Positions 19,927 to 28,833 of a stretch of DNA of 64,000 nt are shown here, one piece after another (within the stretch, counting starts at the first letter, position 1; each line of letters begins with the position of its first letter). Origin of the DNA: Alteriqipengyuania lutimaris. Its GTDB lineage: Bacteria; Pseudomonadota; Alphaproteobacteria; Sphingomonadales; Sphingomonadaceae. The notes beneath the pieces were generated by a model, which worked only from the letters and a program-made list of their open reading frames with translations, was not told the DNA's origin and made no database searches. Position numbers and translations under genes: made by a program. The DNA lies in the NCBI RefSeq assembly GCF_003363135.1, contig NZ_QRBB01000001.1, forward strand, positions 1,393,501 to 1,457,500, read 5' to 3'.

Positions 19927-21048
19927 TCACTCGGCCCGGAAGATATAGACCGGGCCGATATCGATCGCCTGTGCTTCGGCGGCGAAGTGCAGCGCCAGCT
20001 CGGCGGACCCGGCAGGCAGATCGCGCGGCGCTGTGGTGTTGATCCGGATCAGCTGCCAGTTCTCGCCGACGGTGAACAGGTTCTGCGCGAATCCATCGTA
20101 GGGCGGGGTCCGGTCCTGGATGCGCATCGCGACCAACCCCTTGCCGTCGGCGGTCTGCGCGCTGACCGTCTTGGCGGCGATCGCGATGAGCAGCTTGTCA
20201 CCCTCGGCAATCGGCTCCTGGATCGGAATCCCTGCGACAAGGTCCCAGTCGTTCTCGCCGGGCGCGTCGAGCGAATAGCGCGTCGCCTTGCCCAGCCAGA
20301 TGGAGGAATCCTCGCGATCCTCGATCGTGCCGACCGTCGCGCCCCGCGTCCAGTTGCGCAGATCGGGGCGGTTCAGGAGCGTGCCTGCATCGGTGAGCGG
20401 ATCGGGGATCAACGGTTCTTCGGTCTCCACCGGTTCGGGCTGGTCGGGTTTGGGCGCACCGAGGATAGAAGACGCACCGGTGACCACGATGGTCTGGCCG
20501 ATCTCGACCGTCTGCTTCGCCCCGCCGAGCTGGAAGACCACGCGCGCCTCGTCGCTCGCGTAAGCTGCGTTGGCGGTGCCGCTGACCTCGTACCATTCCC
20601 AGTCCGAACCGACCGAGATGGTATCGTCCGCGAAGCCACCATAGGGCGGGCCGTTTTCCTGCACGCGCACCGCGATCACACCTTTCCCGTCGGCGGTGTC
20701 GGCAGAGACGGTCCGGGCATGGAAGCCGATCGTCACCGTGTCTCCGCGCGCGATCCCTTCGAGTAGCGGAACATAGGTCTGGCTGGACCAAAGGTCGGGC
20801 CCCTTGCTGCTCACCTCGTAACGGCGCGCGGCGCCGCCTCCAGGAATCGTCTCGTCCTGCACGCCTTCGACGTCGAGCGCGGCGCCTTCGGTCTGCCAGA
20901 CGAGATCGCGCGGATCGTTGATCAGGCTGCCGGGAAGCTGTTCGCTGAAGGCTTCCAGTTCGGGCGGCAGGCCCTGCGCGAGGACCTGCGGCGCGGCGAG
21001 CAGGAGCGCGCTCGTCGAAAGGGCGATGGTGATGGTGCGGCCTAGCAT
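19927..21048 (-). CDS. Secreted protein of two tandem carbohydrate-binding-like domains
   Basis: A 373-residue protein with a signal peptide (ending VLAQ, residue 25) and no catalytic domain. Two halves, about 40-192 and 216-372, are internal duplicates: each contains a TVSA-x-TADGKG motif (113-123 and 294-304), then a PPYxGFA motif and a shared W-x-x-x strand, followed by a final IxIGxxxI strand. A Pro/Glu linker (about 199-216) joins them. The beta-strand pattern resembles CBM4/9-type jelly rolls, but the family is not certain. It follows the GH5 glucanase gene by 18 bases and is probably cotranscribed, suggesting a glucan- or xylan-binding partner of that enzyme. Confidence 0.78.
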   Translation of the reverse strand: MLGRTITIALSTSALLLAAPQVLAQGLPPELEAFSEQLPGSLINDPRDLVWQTEGAALDVEGVQDETIPGGGAARRYEVSSKGPDLWSSQTYVPLLEGIARGDTVTIGFHARTVSADTADGKGVIAVRVQENGPPYGGFADDTISVGSDWEWYEVSGTANAAYASDEARVVFQLGGAKQTVEIGQTIVVTGASSILGAPKPDQPEPVETEEPLIPDPLTDAGTLLNRPDLRNWTRGATVGTIEDREDSSIWLGKATRYSLDAPGENDWDLVAGIPIQEPIAEGDKLLIAIAAKTVSAQTADGKGLVAMRIQDRTPPYDGFAQNLFTVGENWQLIRINTTAPRDLPAGSAELALHFAAEAQAIDIGPVYIFRAE

Positions 21049-21066
21049 GTCAGGATCCTCGCGCTG

Positions 21067-22101
21067 TCAGTTGTCTTCGGTCAGGCCCAGGGCGGCGCGC
21101 ATTCCGGACAGCCATTGCCCGCTTGCGCGATCCCAGAAGGGATAGGTGTTGGCATAGGCCCACACGCACATCCCGATGCCCGTCGGCTCGAAAGCCTCGC
21201 GCACCGCACGGTGGTAGGCGGCGCGTTCGGGCGTCGCGACGTATTTGTCGTAGGCGCCGGTCTCACCCATGAAGGGCGTCTTGCCCGTGCGTTCGATATA
21301 GGCGCGCACCTTCTCGACATCCTTCGCGAGCTGTGCGCGGTCCCCGGCGACGGGGAAGCTGCGGCCGGGCGGCGGCATGTCGGGCTGGGTCCATTCCGCC
21401 CCCTGATGGGTGAAGGCGAAGGGATCGTAATAGTGGAAGGTCGGGTGGATGTTGGGATCGTCGGGCAGCGGCAGGCTGGCGAGCGAATCGATCCCGCTCC
21501 AGTTCTCGCCGCCGATGATCACCGCGCGGGTAGGATGCGTCTCGCGCACGGCTTCGAGTGCGGGAGTGAGCGTCTCGAGCAGGTTGGAATGGTCGAAATT
21601 CTTGTGCGGCTCGTTCTCGAGCTCGAACCACAGCGTATCTTCGGGGTAGCCTTCGAACCGATCGGCGATCTGCGCCCACACGGCGCCGTGCCATTCGGCC
21701 ACCGCGAGCGGATCATCGTGGATCGGGTCGAAATGGTGGCTGTTGAGAATGACGTTGAGATCGGCCGCGAGGGCCTGGTCGACTACGGCCTGGACCCGGT
21801 CCATCCACGCAGGGTCGACGGTCCAGGGCGCGTCCTGCAGCGTCTTGTTGTGCCAGCGGACGGGAATGCGGACGGTTTCGAACCCGGCAGCCTTGATCCG
21901 CGTAAAGTCCTCCGCGACGATCTTGGCGCCGCCCCATTGGCCTTCCTGCTCGGGTTCGAGCATGTTGCCCATGTTGATGCAGGTGCCGACCGGAAGGGCG
22001 GCAGCCGATGCGAGTGGATCGTCGGGAACGGTGTCCTGCGCAACCGCGCCGCATGCAGCAATCGCCAGCGCGCACGCGCCCAGGCTCGTGGGTATCCTCA
22101 T
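21067..22101 (-). CDS. GH5 exported endoglucanase-type glycosidase
   Basis: A 344-residue compact GH5 barrel with a signal peptide (ending GAVAQ, residue 22). Motifs are CINMGNMLEP at the start of the barrel, ETVRIPVRW (first substrate-binding Arg), NSHHFDP, acid/base Glu in FELENEPH, HYYDPFAFTHQG and nucleophile Glu in FMGETGAY. This arrangement fits cellulase-like GH5 enzymes acting on beta-1,4-glucan or the xyloglucan backbone. A LacI-type operator lies 38 bases upstream. The tandem CBM-like gene follows. The precise subfamily is not assigned. Confidence 0.88.
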   Translation of the reverse strand: MRIPTSLGACALAIAACGAVAQDTVPDDPLASAAALPVGTCINMGNMLEPEQEGQWGGAKIVAEDFTRIKAAGFETVRIPVRWHNKTLQDAPWTVDPAWMDRVQAVVDQALAADLNVILNSHHFDPIHDDPLAVAEWHGAVWAQIADRFEGYPEDTLWFELENEPHKNFDHSNLLETLTPALEAVRETHPTRAVIIGGENWSGIDSLASLPLPDDPNIHPTFHYYDPFAFTHQGAEWTQPDMPPPGRSFPVAGDRAQLAKDVEKVRAYIERTGKTPFMGETGAYDKYVATPERAAYHRAVREAFEPTGIGMCVWAYANTYPFWDRASGQWLSGMRAALGLTEDN

Positions 22102-22139
22102 CCGGTCTCTCCCCTGCCGGCTTACATCGGCCAGCTTTT

Positions 22140-22153
22140 CGGTAGCGCTATCA
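22140..22153. promoter_or_regulatory. LacI-type operator upstream of the GH5 glucanase
   Basis: CGGTAGCGCTATCA matches the consensus TGGTAGCGCTACCA in 12 of 14 positions with an intact core. It lies 38 bases before the GH5 start codon and about 53 bases after the end of the cupin-like gene, so it probably controls the GH5-CBM pair. Confidence 0.75.
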
Positions 22154-22206
22154 TAGGGATCGCGATGTCGTAAAGACCCGGCGGGCGCAGTAGAGCCGGT
22201 ATGGGT

Positions 22207-23214
22207 TCAGCGACCGCCGAGCACAGCGATCACGAAGCGGCGGATCCTCTCGTCCCGCTCGGGCGAGGGCGGGCCGGTGACCGTTCGTGCGGGAGGGGGC
22301 AGATGGTCGGCTGCGCGTTCCGCCTCCGGGCCGAACACGAAATGGTCGAACCATGCGCGCCAGGCCGCACGCTGGGCCGGCGGCTGGTCGCGGATCGCCA
22401 TGATCGCATGGACGAGCGCGAGGAACCCGCCGCCATGGGCGGCATCATTGTGCCAATAGTTGAGGAGAATGTTGATCGGCGCGCTCGCCTGGACGTGATG
22501 CCACCAGAGCGTGGGGATGTAGATCGCGTCGCCGGGTTCGAGCTCGGCCGTCTGCGCAAGCTCGCGCGCATTCTCGTATCGGGGGTAACGCGCGAGGTCC
22601 GGTGCCAGCGGGTCGACCATGCTCACCGGCTGCCCGGCGGGGGTTACGTCCAGCGGGCCCACGTAGAGGTCCGGCGTGGCCTCTGGCGGAAACAGGGTAA
22701 AACGACGCTGTCCGAGGGCCACGACGGCGAAATTGTCCGACATGTCGAAATGGGTTGCCACCTGCGTCGCATTGCCCAGCCAGATGCGGGTGGTCGCTCC
22801 GCTCGCATGATCGGCGAGCGGGAAGGGGTTCGCCGTCTCGAAGCCGGGAAGGTGGGAGGCGGCGGGCGCTGCGCCCGCATACATTCCGGGCGGCGCCGGC
22901 TCATGCTCGATCCGCTGCAGTTCCCGGCTCAGCTGCGAGAGCGATGCCTGCTGCCGCTGAAAATTGAAGCCGCGCATGTCGGCTCTGTAGAAGAACCGCC
23001 CCTTCTCGGTCGGGGGGGTGAGCATGATGTCGGTCGGCGCCCCGGTGTCGAGCGCTTCGATGAGCGATAGCGCTTCCTCCGGCGAACGCTGTCCGGCCTC
23101 GACCAGGGGCCAGTCCTTCACCAGCCCACGGATCACCACCGGCGCATAGCGCGGACGAACCTCGCGCTCGAAAGTTGCGCGGTCGGGCGGCACGATTTCC
23201 TCGATCGGAGTCAT
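22207..23214 (-). CDS. Cupin_8/JmjC-like Fe(II)/2-oxoglutarate dioxygenase family protein
   Basis: A 335-residue double-stranded beta-helix protein. Probable iron ligands are His155 and Asp157 (THFDMSDN) and His239 (WWHHV); RRFTLFPPE, ELEPGDAIYIPTLWWHH and NILLNYWHN are typical of the PF13621 group. No signal peptide is present. The gene follows the GH3 lipoprotein gene by 27 bases on the same strand, so it is probably cotranscribed. Such proteins recur in sphingomonad polysaccharide and TonB-receptor loci, often with SapC and flavin halogenase genes, which are absent here. The hydroxylated substrate is unknown. Confidence 0.85.
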   Translation of the reverse strand: MTPIEEIVPPDRATFEREVRPRYAPVVIRGLVKDWPLVEAGQRSPEEALSLIEALDTGAPTDIMLTPPTEKGRFFYRADMRGFNFQRQQASLSQLSRELQRIEHEPAPPGMYAGAAPAASHLPGFETANPFPLADHASGATTRIWLGNATQVATHFDMSDNFAVVALGQRRFTLFPPEATPDLYVGPLDVTPAGQPVSMVDPLAPDLARYPRYENARELAQTAELEPGDAIYIPTLWWHHVQASAPINILLNYWHNDAAHGGGFLALVHAIMAIRDQPPAQRAAWRAWFDHFVFGPEAERAADHLPPPARTVTGPPSPERDERIRRFVIAVLGGR

Positions 23215-23241
23215 GCCGCCCGCCCTAGCGTGGGCAATATC

Positions 23242-25758
23242 CTACGAACAGGGCAGTACGACCTCAGCATCGGTTCCGAGCCGGACTTCACCAATGGCGT
23301 AGTCGGTCTTGCCCATCGTGCTGAGCACGAAGGGATGGGTCAGCGCGGTCATGTCCGCGCCGTTCTGGCGGAAGCACTTGAGGGGAATGCCGTAGCGGAC
23401 CCAATCGGTGCTTTCGGGCAGATTCATCGTAATCTGCGTTTCGTCATCCGCCGTGCCCGTGCCGATGGTCGCGCTGTCGGGCGCATCCCACACCTTGGCG
23501 GTGAAGAGCAGCTGGATGTCGGCATTGGTTTCGCGGTCGAGGTCGATCGCCTCGAAATTGCGCAGCGTCACGCCGGCCGCGCCGCTTTCGACGGCGAAGC
23601 GCCGTGCGCCTTCCTGCACCACGAAGTTCTCCGCCGTCACGCGAATGCGGCCGTTTGCCGCTTCGGCGGGGACGGTGGTGACGCGGATCTGGTCGGTCGC
23701 GGTGCGGCCGTCGACCAGCAGCGACCAGCTCGCCGCCGGGTTGCCGTTGGTGAACCACACGCGCGCGTCGCCCGCAGCACTGGTATCCACTTCGGGCAGC
23801 GTGCTCCACGCGCCGGGTGCCGACGTGTAGGTGAGGCCGTAGCCGAACGGATACAGCACCCCGTCGGCCATGTCGGGCGTGCGCGGCCAGGCTGCGGGCA
23901 GCTTGCCTGCGAAGTCGTAACGCGGCGAACCGTCGGCCTTGCCCACCAGCACATCGGCAATACCGCCGCCTTCCGAACCGGGCAGCCATGCGACGACGAA
24001 CGCATCGGCTTCGTTGAGGGCATCGTTCACGTAGAGCGGGCGGCCGGTGATCATCACCGCAATCACGGGAATGCCCTGCGCCTTGAGCCGCTCCATCGTC
24101 GCATAGGGCGCGGTCAGATCGGCATCGAGCGCGAGCGTATCGCGGTCGCCCTGGAATTCGGCATAGGGCGTTTCGCCGAAGACGACGATCGCCGCATCGG
24201 GCCGCTCGGTAAAGCTGCCGTCGGGGCTGAGGACGGCGCTGCCGCCACCCTGTTCGACCGCGTTCTTGAGGCCGGTGTAGATCGACGTCGCACCCGGGAA
24301 CAGGTCGTTGGACAGGCCGGTGCCCTGCCAGCTGAGCGTCCAGCCGCCCGACTGGCGCGCGATGTCGTCCGCGCCGTCACCAGCGACCAGCAGGCGCCCG
24401 CCCGGTGCGATTGGCAGCACGCCCTGGTTTTTGAGCATGACCAGCGACTTGCGCACCGCTTCGCGCGCGATCGCGCGGTGTTCGGGCGCGCCGAGCAGGT
24501 CGTACTCGCCCGACAGCGCACGATCCGATGGCTTGCCCGCATCGAACAGGCCCAGCCGCGCCTTCACTTCGAGGATCTTGGTTACCGCCTGGTCGATCCG
24601 CTCCATCGGGATCGATCCGGCGCGCGCCTTGTCCAGAAGGTCCTCGTAGATCGGCTTCCAAGTATCGGGCGCCATATACATGTCGACGCCGGCCATCAGG
24701 GCCTGAGGGCAGCTTTCATTGGTGCAGCCCGCGACCTGACCGTGGGCATTCCAGTCGGAAACCACGAAGCCGCCGAAGTCCATCCGGTCCTTCAGCACGT
24801 CGGTGACGAGCGACTTGTTGCCGGTCATCTTGACGCCCTCCCAGCTGGAGAAGCTGACCATGACGGTCGAGACGCCCTCGGCAATTGCGGGACCGTAGGG
24901 CGCGCCGTGGATGTCGCGGAGCGCTTGCTCGCTGATCGAGCTGTCGCCCTGGTCGACACCGCCGTCGGTGCCGCCATCGGCGAGAAAATGCTTGGTCGAG
25001 GCGATCACGTAGGGACCGGCCAGCAGGTTGTCGTTGCTCGGTGGCCCCTGCAGCCCTCGCACCATCGCGCCCACATAGGACGCGACCAGTTCGGGATCGG
25101 AGGAATAGCCTTCGTAGGATCGGCCCCAGCGGAAATCCTGCGGCACCGCGACAGTGGGCGCGAAGGTCCATTCCTGGCCGGTGACGCGGATTTCCTTGGC
25201 GGTCGCCGCGCCGATCCGCTCGATCAGCTCGGGATCGCGCGCTGCGCCAAGGCCGATATTGTGCGGGAAGAGCGTCGCGCCGACGATGTTCGAATGGCCG
25301 TGGACCGCGTCGGTCCCCCATACGATAGGGATGCCGACGCCGCCGTCGGTCTTGTCGACCGATTCCTCGTAGAAATCGTCTGCCGCGGCGAGCCAGTCGG
25401 GCGCGGGGGCAAGGTCGTTCCCGTTGGGGCCGCTGTTGCCGCCGACGAGGATCGAGCCGAGATTGTAGGTCTTCACGTCTTCGGGCGTGACGCAGCACAG
25501 GTCCGCCTGCACCAGCTGGCCGATCTTCTCTTCCAGCGTCATCCGCGCCAGGAGATCGGCGATCATCGCCCGATCTTCGGCGGGGACCGTCACCGGGTAA
25601 TCATATTCGGGCCAGATCGACGGATCGGCCTCGCCCGCACCGGGAGCGGTGGCGACCGCTCCGATGGGTGAGGTTGCCCCATTGTCCGCCATCGTGGAAC
25701 ACGCGGAGACCGCAACGGCCACGGCGAGCACGCTCGCCATTTTTTTCGAGTCGATCAT
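23242..25758 (-). CDS. GH3 lipoprotein, 1,4-beta-glucan glucohydrolase/beta-glucosidase type
   Basis: An 838-residue GH3 protein of the ExoP/Cel3-like type with a lipoprotein signal (lipobox AVSAC, Cys about residue 20). ATG 25758 follows GAGAGGGC. Motifs are the early GTDAVHGH, STKHFLADGGTDGGVDQG, nucleophile Asp in VVSDWNAH, and HRAIAREAVRKSLVMLKN opening the C-terminal domain. A further C-terminal jelly-roll of about 180 residues ends the protein, unlike the other two GH3 genes here. It probably cleaves cello- or xyloglucan-derived oligosaccharides, which fits the divergent GH31 alpha-xylosidase. An operator lies 42 bases upstream. Confidence 0.92.
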   Translation of the reverse strand: MIDSKKMASVLAVAVAVSACSTMADNGATSPIGAVATAPGAGEADPSIWPEYDYPVTVPAEDRAMIADLLARMTLEEKIGQLVQADLCCVTPEDVKTYNLGSILVGGNSGPNGNDLAPAPDWLAAADDFYEESVDKTDGGVGIPIVWGTDAVHGHSNIVGATLFPHNIGLGAARDPELIERIGAATAKEIRVTGQEWTFAPTVAVPQDFRWGRSYEGYSSDPELVASYVGAMVRGLQGPPSNDNLLAGPYVIASTKHFLADGGTDGGVDQGDSSISEQALRDIHGAPYGPAIAEGVSTVMVSFSSWEGVKMTGNKSLVTDVLKDRMDFGGFVVSDWNAHGQVAGCTNESCPQALMAGVDMYMAPDTWKPIYEDLLDKARAGSIPMERIDQAVTKILEVKARLGLFDAGKPSDRALSGEYDLLGAPEHRAIAREAVRKSLVMLKNQGVLPIAPGGRLLVAGDGADDIARQSGGWTLSWQGTGLSNDLFPGATSIYTGLKNAVEQGGGSAVLSPDGSFTERPDAAIVVFGETPYAEFQGDRDTLALDADLTAPYATMERLKAQGIPVIAVMITGRPLYVNDALNEADAFVVAWLPGSEGGGIADVLVGKADGSPRYDFAGKLPAAWPRTPDMADGVLYPFGYGLTYTSAPGAWSTLPEVDTSAAGDARVWFTNGNPAASWSLLVDGRTATDQIRVTTVPAEAANGRIRVTAENFVVQEGARRFAVESGAAGVTLRNFEAIDLDRETNADIQLLFTAKVWDAPDSATIGTGTADDETQITMNLPESTDWVRYGIPLKCFRQNGADMTALTHPFVLSTMGKTDYAIGEVRLGTDAEVVLPCS

Positions 25759-25799
25759 TCTGCCCTCTCACTTGTGTGGCTCGAAGCCGCATTTTTATA

Positions 25800-25813
25800 T
25801 GTGAGCGTTATCA
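25800..25813. promoter_or_regulatory. LacI-type operator upstream of the GH3 lipoprotein gene
   Basis: TGTGAGCGTTATCA matches the consensus in 10 of 14 positions; the core is AGCGTT instead of AGCGCT. It lies 42 bases before the GH3 start. Its centre is 201 bases from the centre of the operator at 26001, about 19 helical turns, so a looped complex is conceivable. Confidence 0.65.
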
Positions 25814-25983
25814 TTCCGGCAAAATGCGAGAGGGGCAAGGGCTAATTCGCGCAATGCCGATCAATGTGTCCGTGACCGACGCCGCTTGCCCGATTCGATC
25901 CCTGACCCTACACCGATGCTCAAAGCTTGCGCACTGGAGGAGGGGCAAACCCTCTCGCGATGCGAGCCCACGGGAGACGAAAC

Positions 25984-28812
25984 ATGCCGCGCATTATGAA
26001 TGGTAGCGCTATCTTTGTGCCGATGCTTTTGCTTTGGGGACCCGTCGTTCCTGCGATGGCGGGCGAAGTGGATCCCGTACCGCATGGCATGGTGGTCACC
26101 ACCGACGACGGGCAGAAGGTGCGCGTGCTGGCCTATGGCGATGGAACCGTGCACATCACCGCGGGCGAAACGCTGCCCGAGGAGCGCGCGACCGCACAGG
26201 TCGTCGCCGATCCCGACGGCGATCCGCAGGTGACGGAGCAGGGCGATCGGGCCGTTTTGCGCACGCCCGAAGGCTCCGCCACCATCTCCTACGACGACGG
26301 TGCGCTGATCGTGCGCGATGCGGCGGGCAGGATTCTGCTGGAAGAACATGCGGATGCGCGCCGGATCGAGCCGGTCGAGCTGGAAGGGCAGCGCTGGTAC
26401 TCCACGCGCGTACAGTTCAACCGCGGCACCGACGAGGGGCTTTACGGCCTCGGCCAGCACCAGAACCGCCAGATGAACTATAATGGCGAGGACCTGGAGC
26501 TCGCCCAGCATAACATGGCGATTACAGTGCCTTACCTGGTCTCGACCAAGGGCTACGGCATCCTGTGGGACAATGCCTCGATCACCCGGGTGGGGGATCC
26601 GGAGCCTTACGAAAAGCTGCGGCTGGGCTGGAATGCGCGCTATTACCTCGGCGACCGGATGGTGGTCGAGCGCACCGAAAACACCATCGATTACAAGTAT
26701 TTGTCCGATCAGGAACGCTGGCCCGAAGCGGCGAAGGCGGCGGTCGAGGCGGCGACCACGGGGCAGAACACGCAGGGGAACGCGATCGAGACGCAGCGCG
26801 TCGTGTGGACAGGCACGTTCGATCCCGAGACCAGCGGAACGCACAAATTCCGCCTCTATTCATCGAGTTACGTGAAGGTTTACGCCGACGGCGAGCTGGT
26901 GCTCGACCGGTGGCGGCAGAACTGGAACCCGTGGTACCACGTGTTTCAACTGCCACTCAAAGAGGGCAAGCCGGTGCAATTACGCATCGAGTGGGAGCCT
27001 AACCAGGGCTACATCGCGCTCGAACATGCCGACCCGCTGCCCGAAGCCGATCGCCACTCGGTCAGCTTCGCGAGCGAGGCGGGCAGGGCGATCGATTACT
27101 ACGTCGTGCCCGCGCCGACGATGGACGATGCCATCGCGGGCTACCGCCGGCTGACCGGCAAGGCACCGATGATGCCGCGCTGGGCATATGGCTTCTGGCA
27201 GTCGCGCCAGCGCTACAACACGCAGGCCGAACTGCTGGACGTGATGCGGATGTACCGCGACCAGAACATCCCGATCGACACTATCGTGCAGGACTGGTTC
27301 TACTGGCCCGAGGATGCGTGGGGCAGCCACGCTTTCGATCCCGAGCGCTTCCCCGATCCGCAGGCGATGGTGGACGAGGTGCATGACCTCGACGGCCGCA
27401 TCATGCTGTCGGTCTGGCCCAAGTTCTATCCGACGACCGAGAACGGCGAGGAGCTGCGCGAGAAGGGCTACCTTTACGAACGGCCGCTGGAGGCGGGCCA
27501 GCTGGACTGGGTGGGCAAGGGCTATCCGAACACCTTCTACGATCCCTATCCGGCCGAGGCGCGCGATATCTACTGGCGGCAGATGAAGGACGACCTGCTG
27601 CCGCTGGGCTTCGATGCCTGGTGGATGGATGCGACCGAGCCCGACTGGCATTCCAACCTCTCGGTCGAGGAGCGCAAGCGGCAGATGTATTCCGCCGCCA
27701 CCGACACGCCGGGCGCGGCGATCTTCAATTCCTACCCGCTGGTCCATGCAGAGGGCGTGTACGAAGGCCTGCGCGCCGCGCAGCCCGATACGCGGCCCTT
27801 CATCCTGACCCGCAGCGGCTTCGGCGGCGTGCAGCGAACATCGTCCGCCCTGTGGTCGGGCGACGTCGCCGCGCGGTGGGACGACCTGCGCGACCAGATC
27901 AGCGCCGGGCTCAACCTCAGCCTCGCGGGCGTGCCCAACTGGACGCACGACATCGGCGGCTTCTCGGTCGAGCAGCGCTATTCGAGCGAGGATCCGGAGC
28001 ACCTGCCCGAGTGGCGCGAGCTCTACCTGCGCTGGTTCCAGTTCGGCGCGTTCACGCCGCTGTTCCGCAGCCACGGCGAATTCCCGCTGCGCGAGACGCC
28101 GATCATCAGCGAGGGCGATCCCGAGATGCGCGCCAGCCTGATCGCCTATCACAAGCTGCGTTATCGCCTGATGCCATACATCTACACGGTCGCGGCGGGC
28201 ACGCATTACGACGATGGCACGATGATGCGCCCGCTGGTGATGGATTTCGAGGGCGATCGCACAGTCTGGGGCATCGACGACCAATACCTGTTCGGCCCGT
28301 CGCTGCTGGTCGCCCCGGTGAGCGAGTTCGAGGCGCGGGAGCGCGAAGTGTACCTGCCGCAGGGCGCGGACTGGTACGATGCGCGCAGCGGCGCGAAGCT
28401 GGCGGGCGGGCAGACGATCACCGCATCGGCCCCGCGCGAGAGCATGCCGCTGTTCGTGCGCGCAGGCGCGATCGTGCCGATGGGGCCGGACGTGCAGTGG
28501 ACCGGCGAGAACCCGCAGGGCCCGCTGACCGTGCATGTCTTCGTCGGGGCCGACGGGGCGTTCTCGCTCTACGAGGACCAGGGCACCGACATGGGCTACA
28601 CCCGCGGCGAGTACGCGCGCATCCCGATGGCGTGGGACGATGCCACGCGCACGCTGACGATCGGCGCGCGCGAAGGCAGCTTCCCCGGCATGGCCGGGAG
28701 CCGTGCCATCACCGTGGTGCTGCACGATGGCGCGGAAGGCGGCGACGTGTTCGCGGCAGAAGAAGGCCGCACGCTCACCTACGAAGGCGAGGCCGTCAGC
28801 CTCGCCTTCTAG
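25984..28812 (+). CDS. GH31 exported alpha-xylosidase with PA14 insert
   Basis: A 942-residue enzyme. ATG 25984 is chosen because GGGAGA lies eight bases upstream; it yields a signal peptide ending VVPAMAG. An N-terminal beta-sandwich with GLGQHQNRQMNYNG is followed by a PA14 domain at about 270-360 (TSGTHKFRLYSSSYVKVYAD), then the GH31 barrel with nucleophile Asp549 (WWMDATEPDW) and acid Asp627 (WSGDVAARW). PA14-bearing GH31 enzymes such as Cellvibrio Xyl31A remove alpha-xylose from xyloglucan oligosaccharides, the preferred role. A LacI-type operator at 26001 lies inside codons 6-11 of this reading. It converges on the Gfo/Idh gene. Confidence 0.92.
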   Translation: MPRIMNGSAIFVPMLLLWGPVVPAMAGEVDPVPHGMVVTTDDGQKVRVLAYGDGTVHITAGETLPEERATAQVVADPDGDPQVTEQGDRAVLRTPEGSATISYDDGALIVRDAAGRILLEEHADARRIEPVELEGQRWYSTRVQFNRGTDEGLYGLGQHQNRQMNYNGEDLELAQHNMAITVPYLVSTKGYGILWDNASITRVGDPEPYEKLRLGWNARYYLGDRMVVERTENTIDYKYLSDQERWPEAAKAAVEAATTGQNTQGNAIETQRVVWTGTFDPETSGTHKFRLYSSSYVKVYADGELVLDRWRQNWNPWYHVFQLPLKEGKPVQLRIEWEPNQGYIALEHADPLPEADRHSVSFASEAGRAIDYYVVPAPTMDDAIAGYRRLTGKAPMMPRWAYGFWQSRQRYNTQAELLDVMRMYRDQNIPIDTIVQDWFYWPEDAWGSHAFDPERFPDPQAMVDEVHDLDGRIMLSVWPKFYPTTENGEELREKGYLYERPLEAGQLDWVGKGYPNTFYDPYPAEARDIYWRQMKDDLLPLGFDAWWMDATEPDWHSNLSVEERKRQMYSAATDTPGAAIFNSYPLVHAEGVYEGLRAAQPDTRPFILTRSGFGGVQRTSSALWSGDVAARWDDLRDQISAGLNLSLAGVPNWTHDIGGFSVEQRYSSEDPEHLPEWRELYLRWFQFGAFTPLFRSHGEFPLRETPIISEGDPEMRASLIAYHKLRYRLMPYIYTVAAGTHYDDGTMMRPLVMDFEGDRTVWGIDDQYLFGPSLLVAPVSEFEAREREVYLPQGADWYDARSGAKLAGGQTITASAPRESMPLFVRAGAIVPMGPDVQWTGENPQGPLTVHVFVGADGAFSLYEDQGTDMGYTRGEYARIPMAWDDATRTLTIGAREGSFPGMAGSRAITVVLHDGAEGGDVFAAEEGRTLTYEGEAVSLAF
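26001..26014. promoter_or_regulatory. LacI-type operator within the 5' end of the GH31 gene
   Basis: TGGTAGCGCTATCT matches the consensus in 12 of 14 positions with an intact core. It lies 17 bases after the GH31 start codon, which has a good ribosome-binding site, so a bound repressor would act as a roadblock or cover the transcription start. If translation instead began at GTG 26018 or ATG 26024 the site would be in the leader, but neither has a ribosome-binding site. Confidence 0.75.
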
Positions 28813-28833
28813 GCTGGCCGCAGCGCGGCGGGA

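Noticed and set aside
23056..23076. A TAGCGCT core inside the cupin_8 gene that resembles the LacI operator.
   Set aside because: Only the core fits; the outer bases do not match and it lies deep in a coding region with no promoter context.
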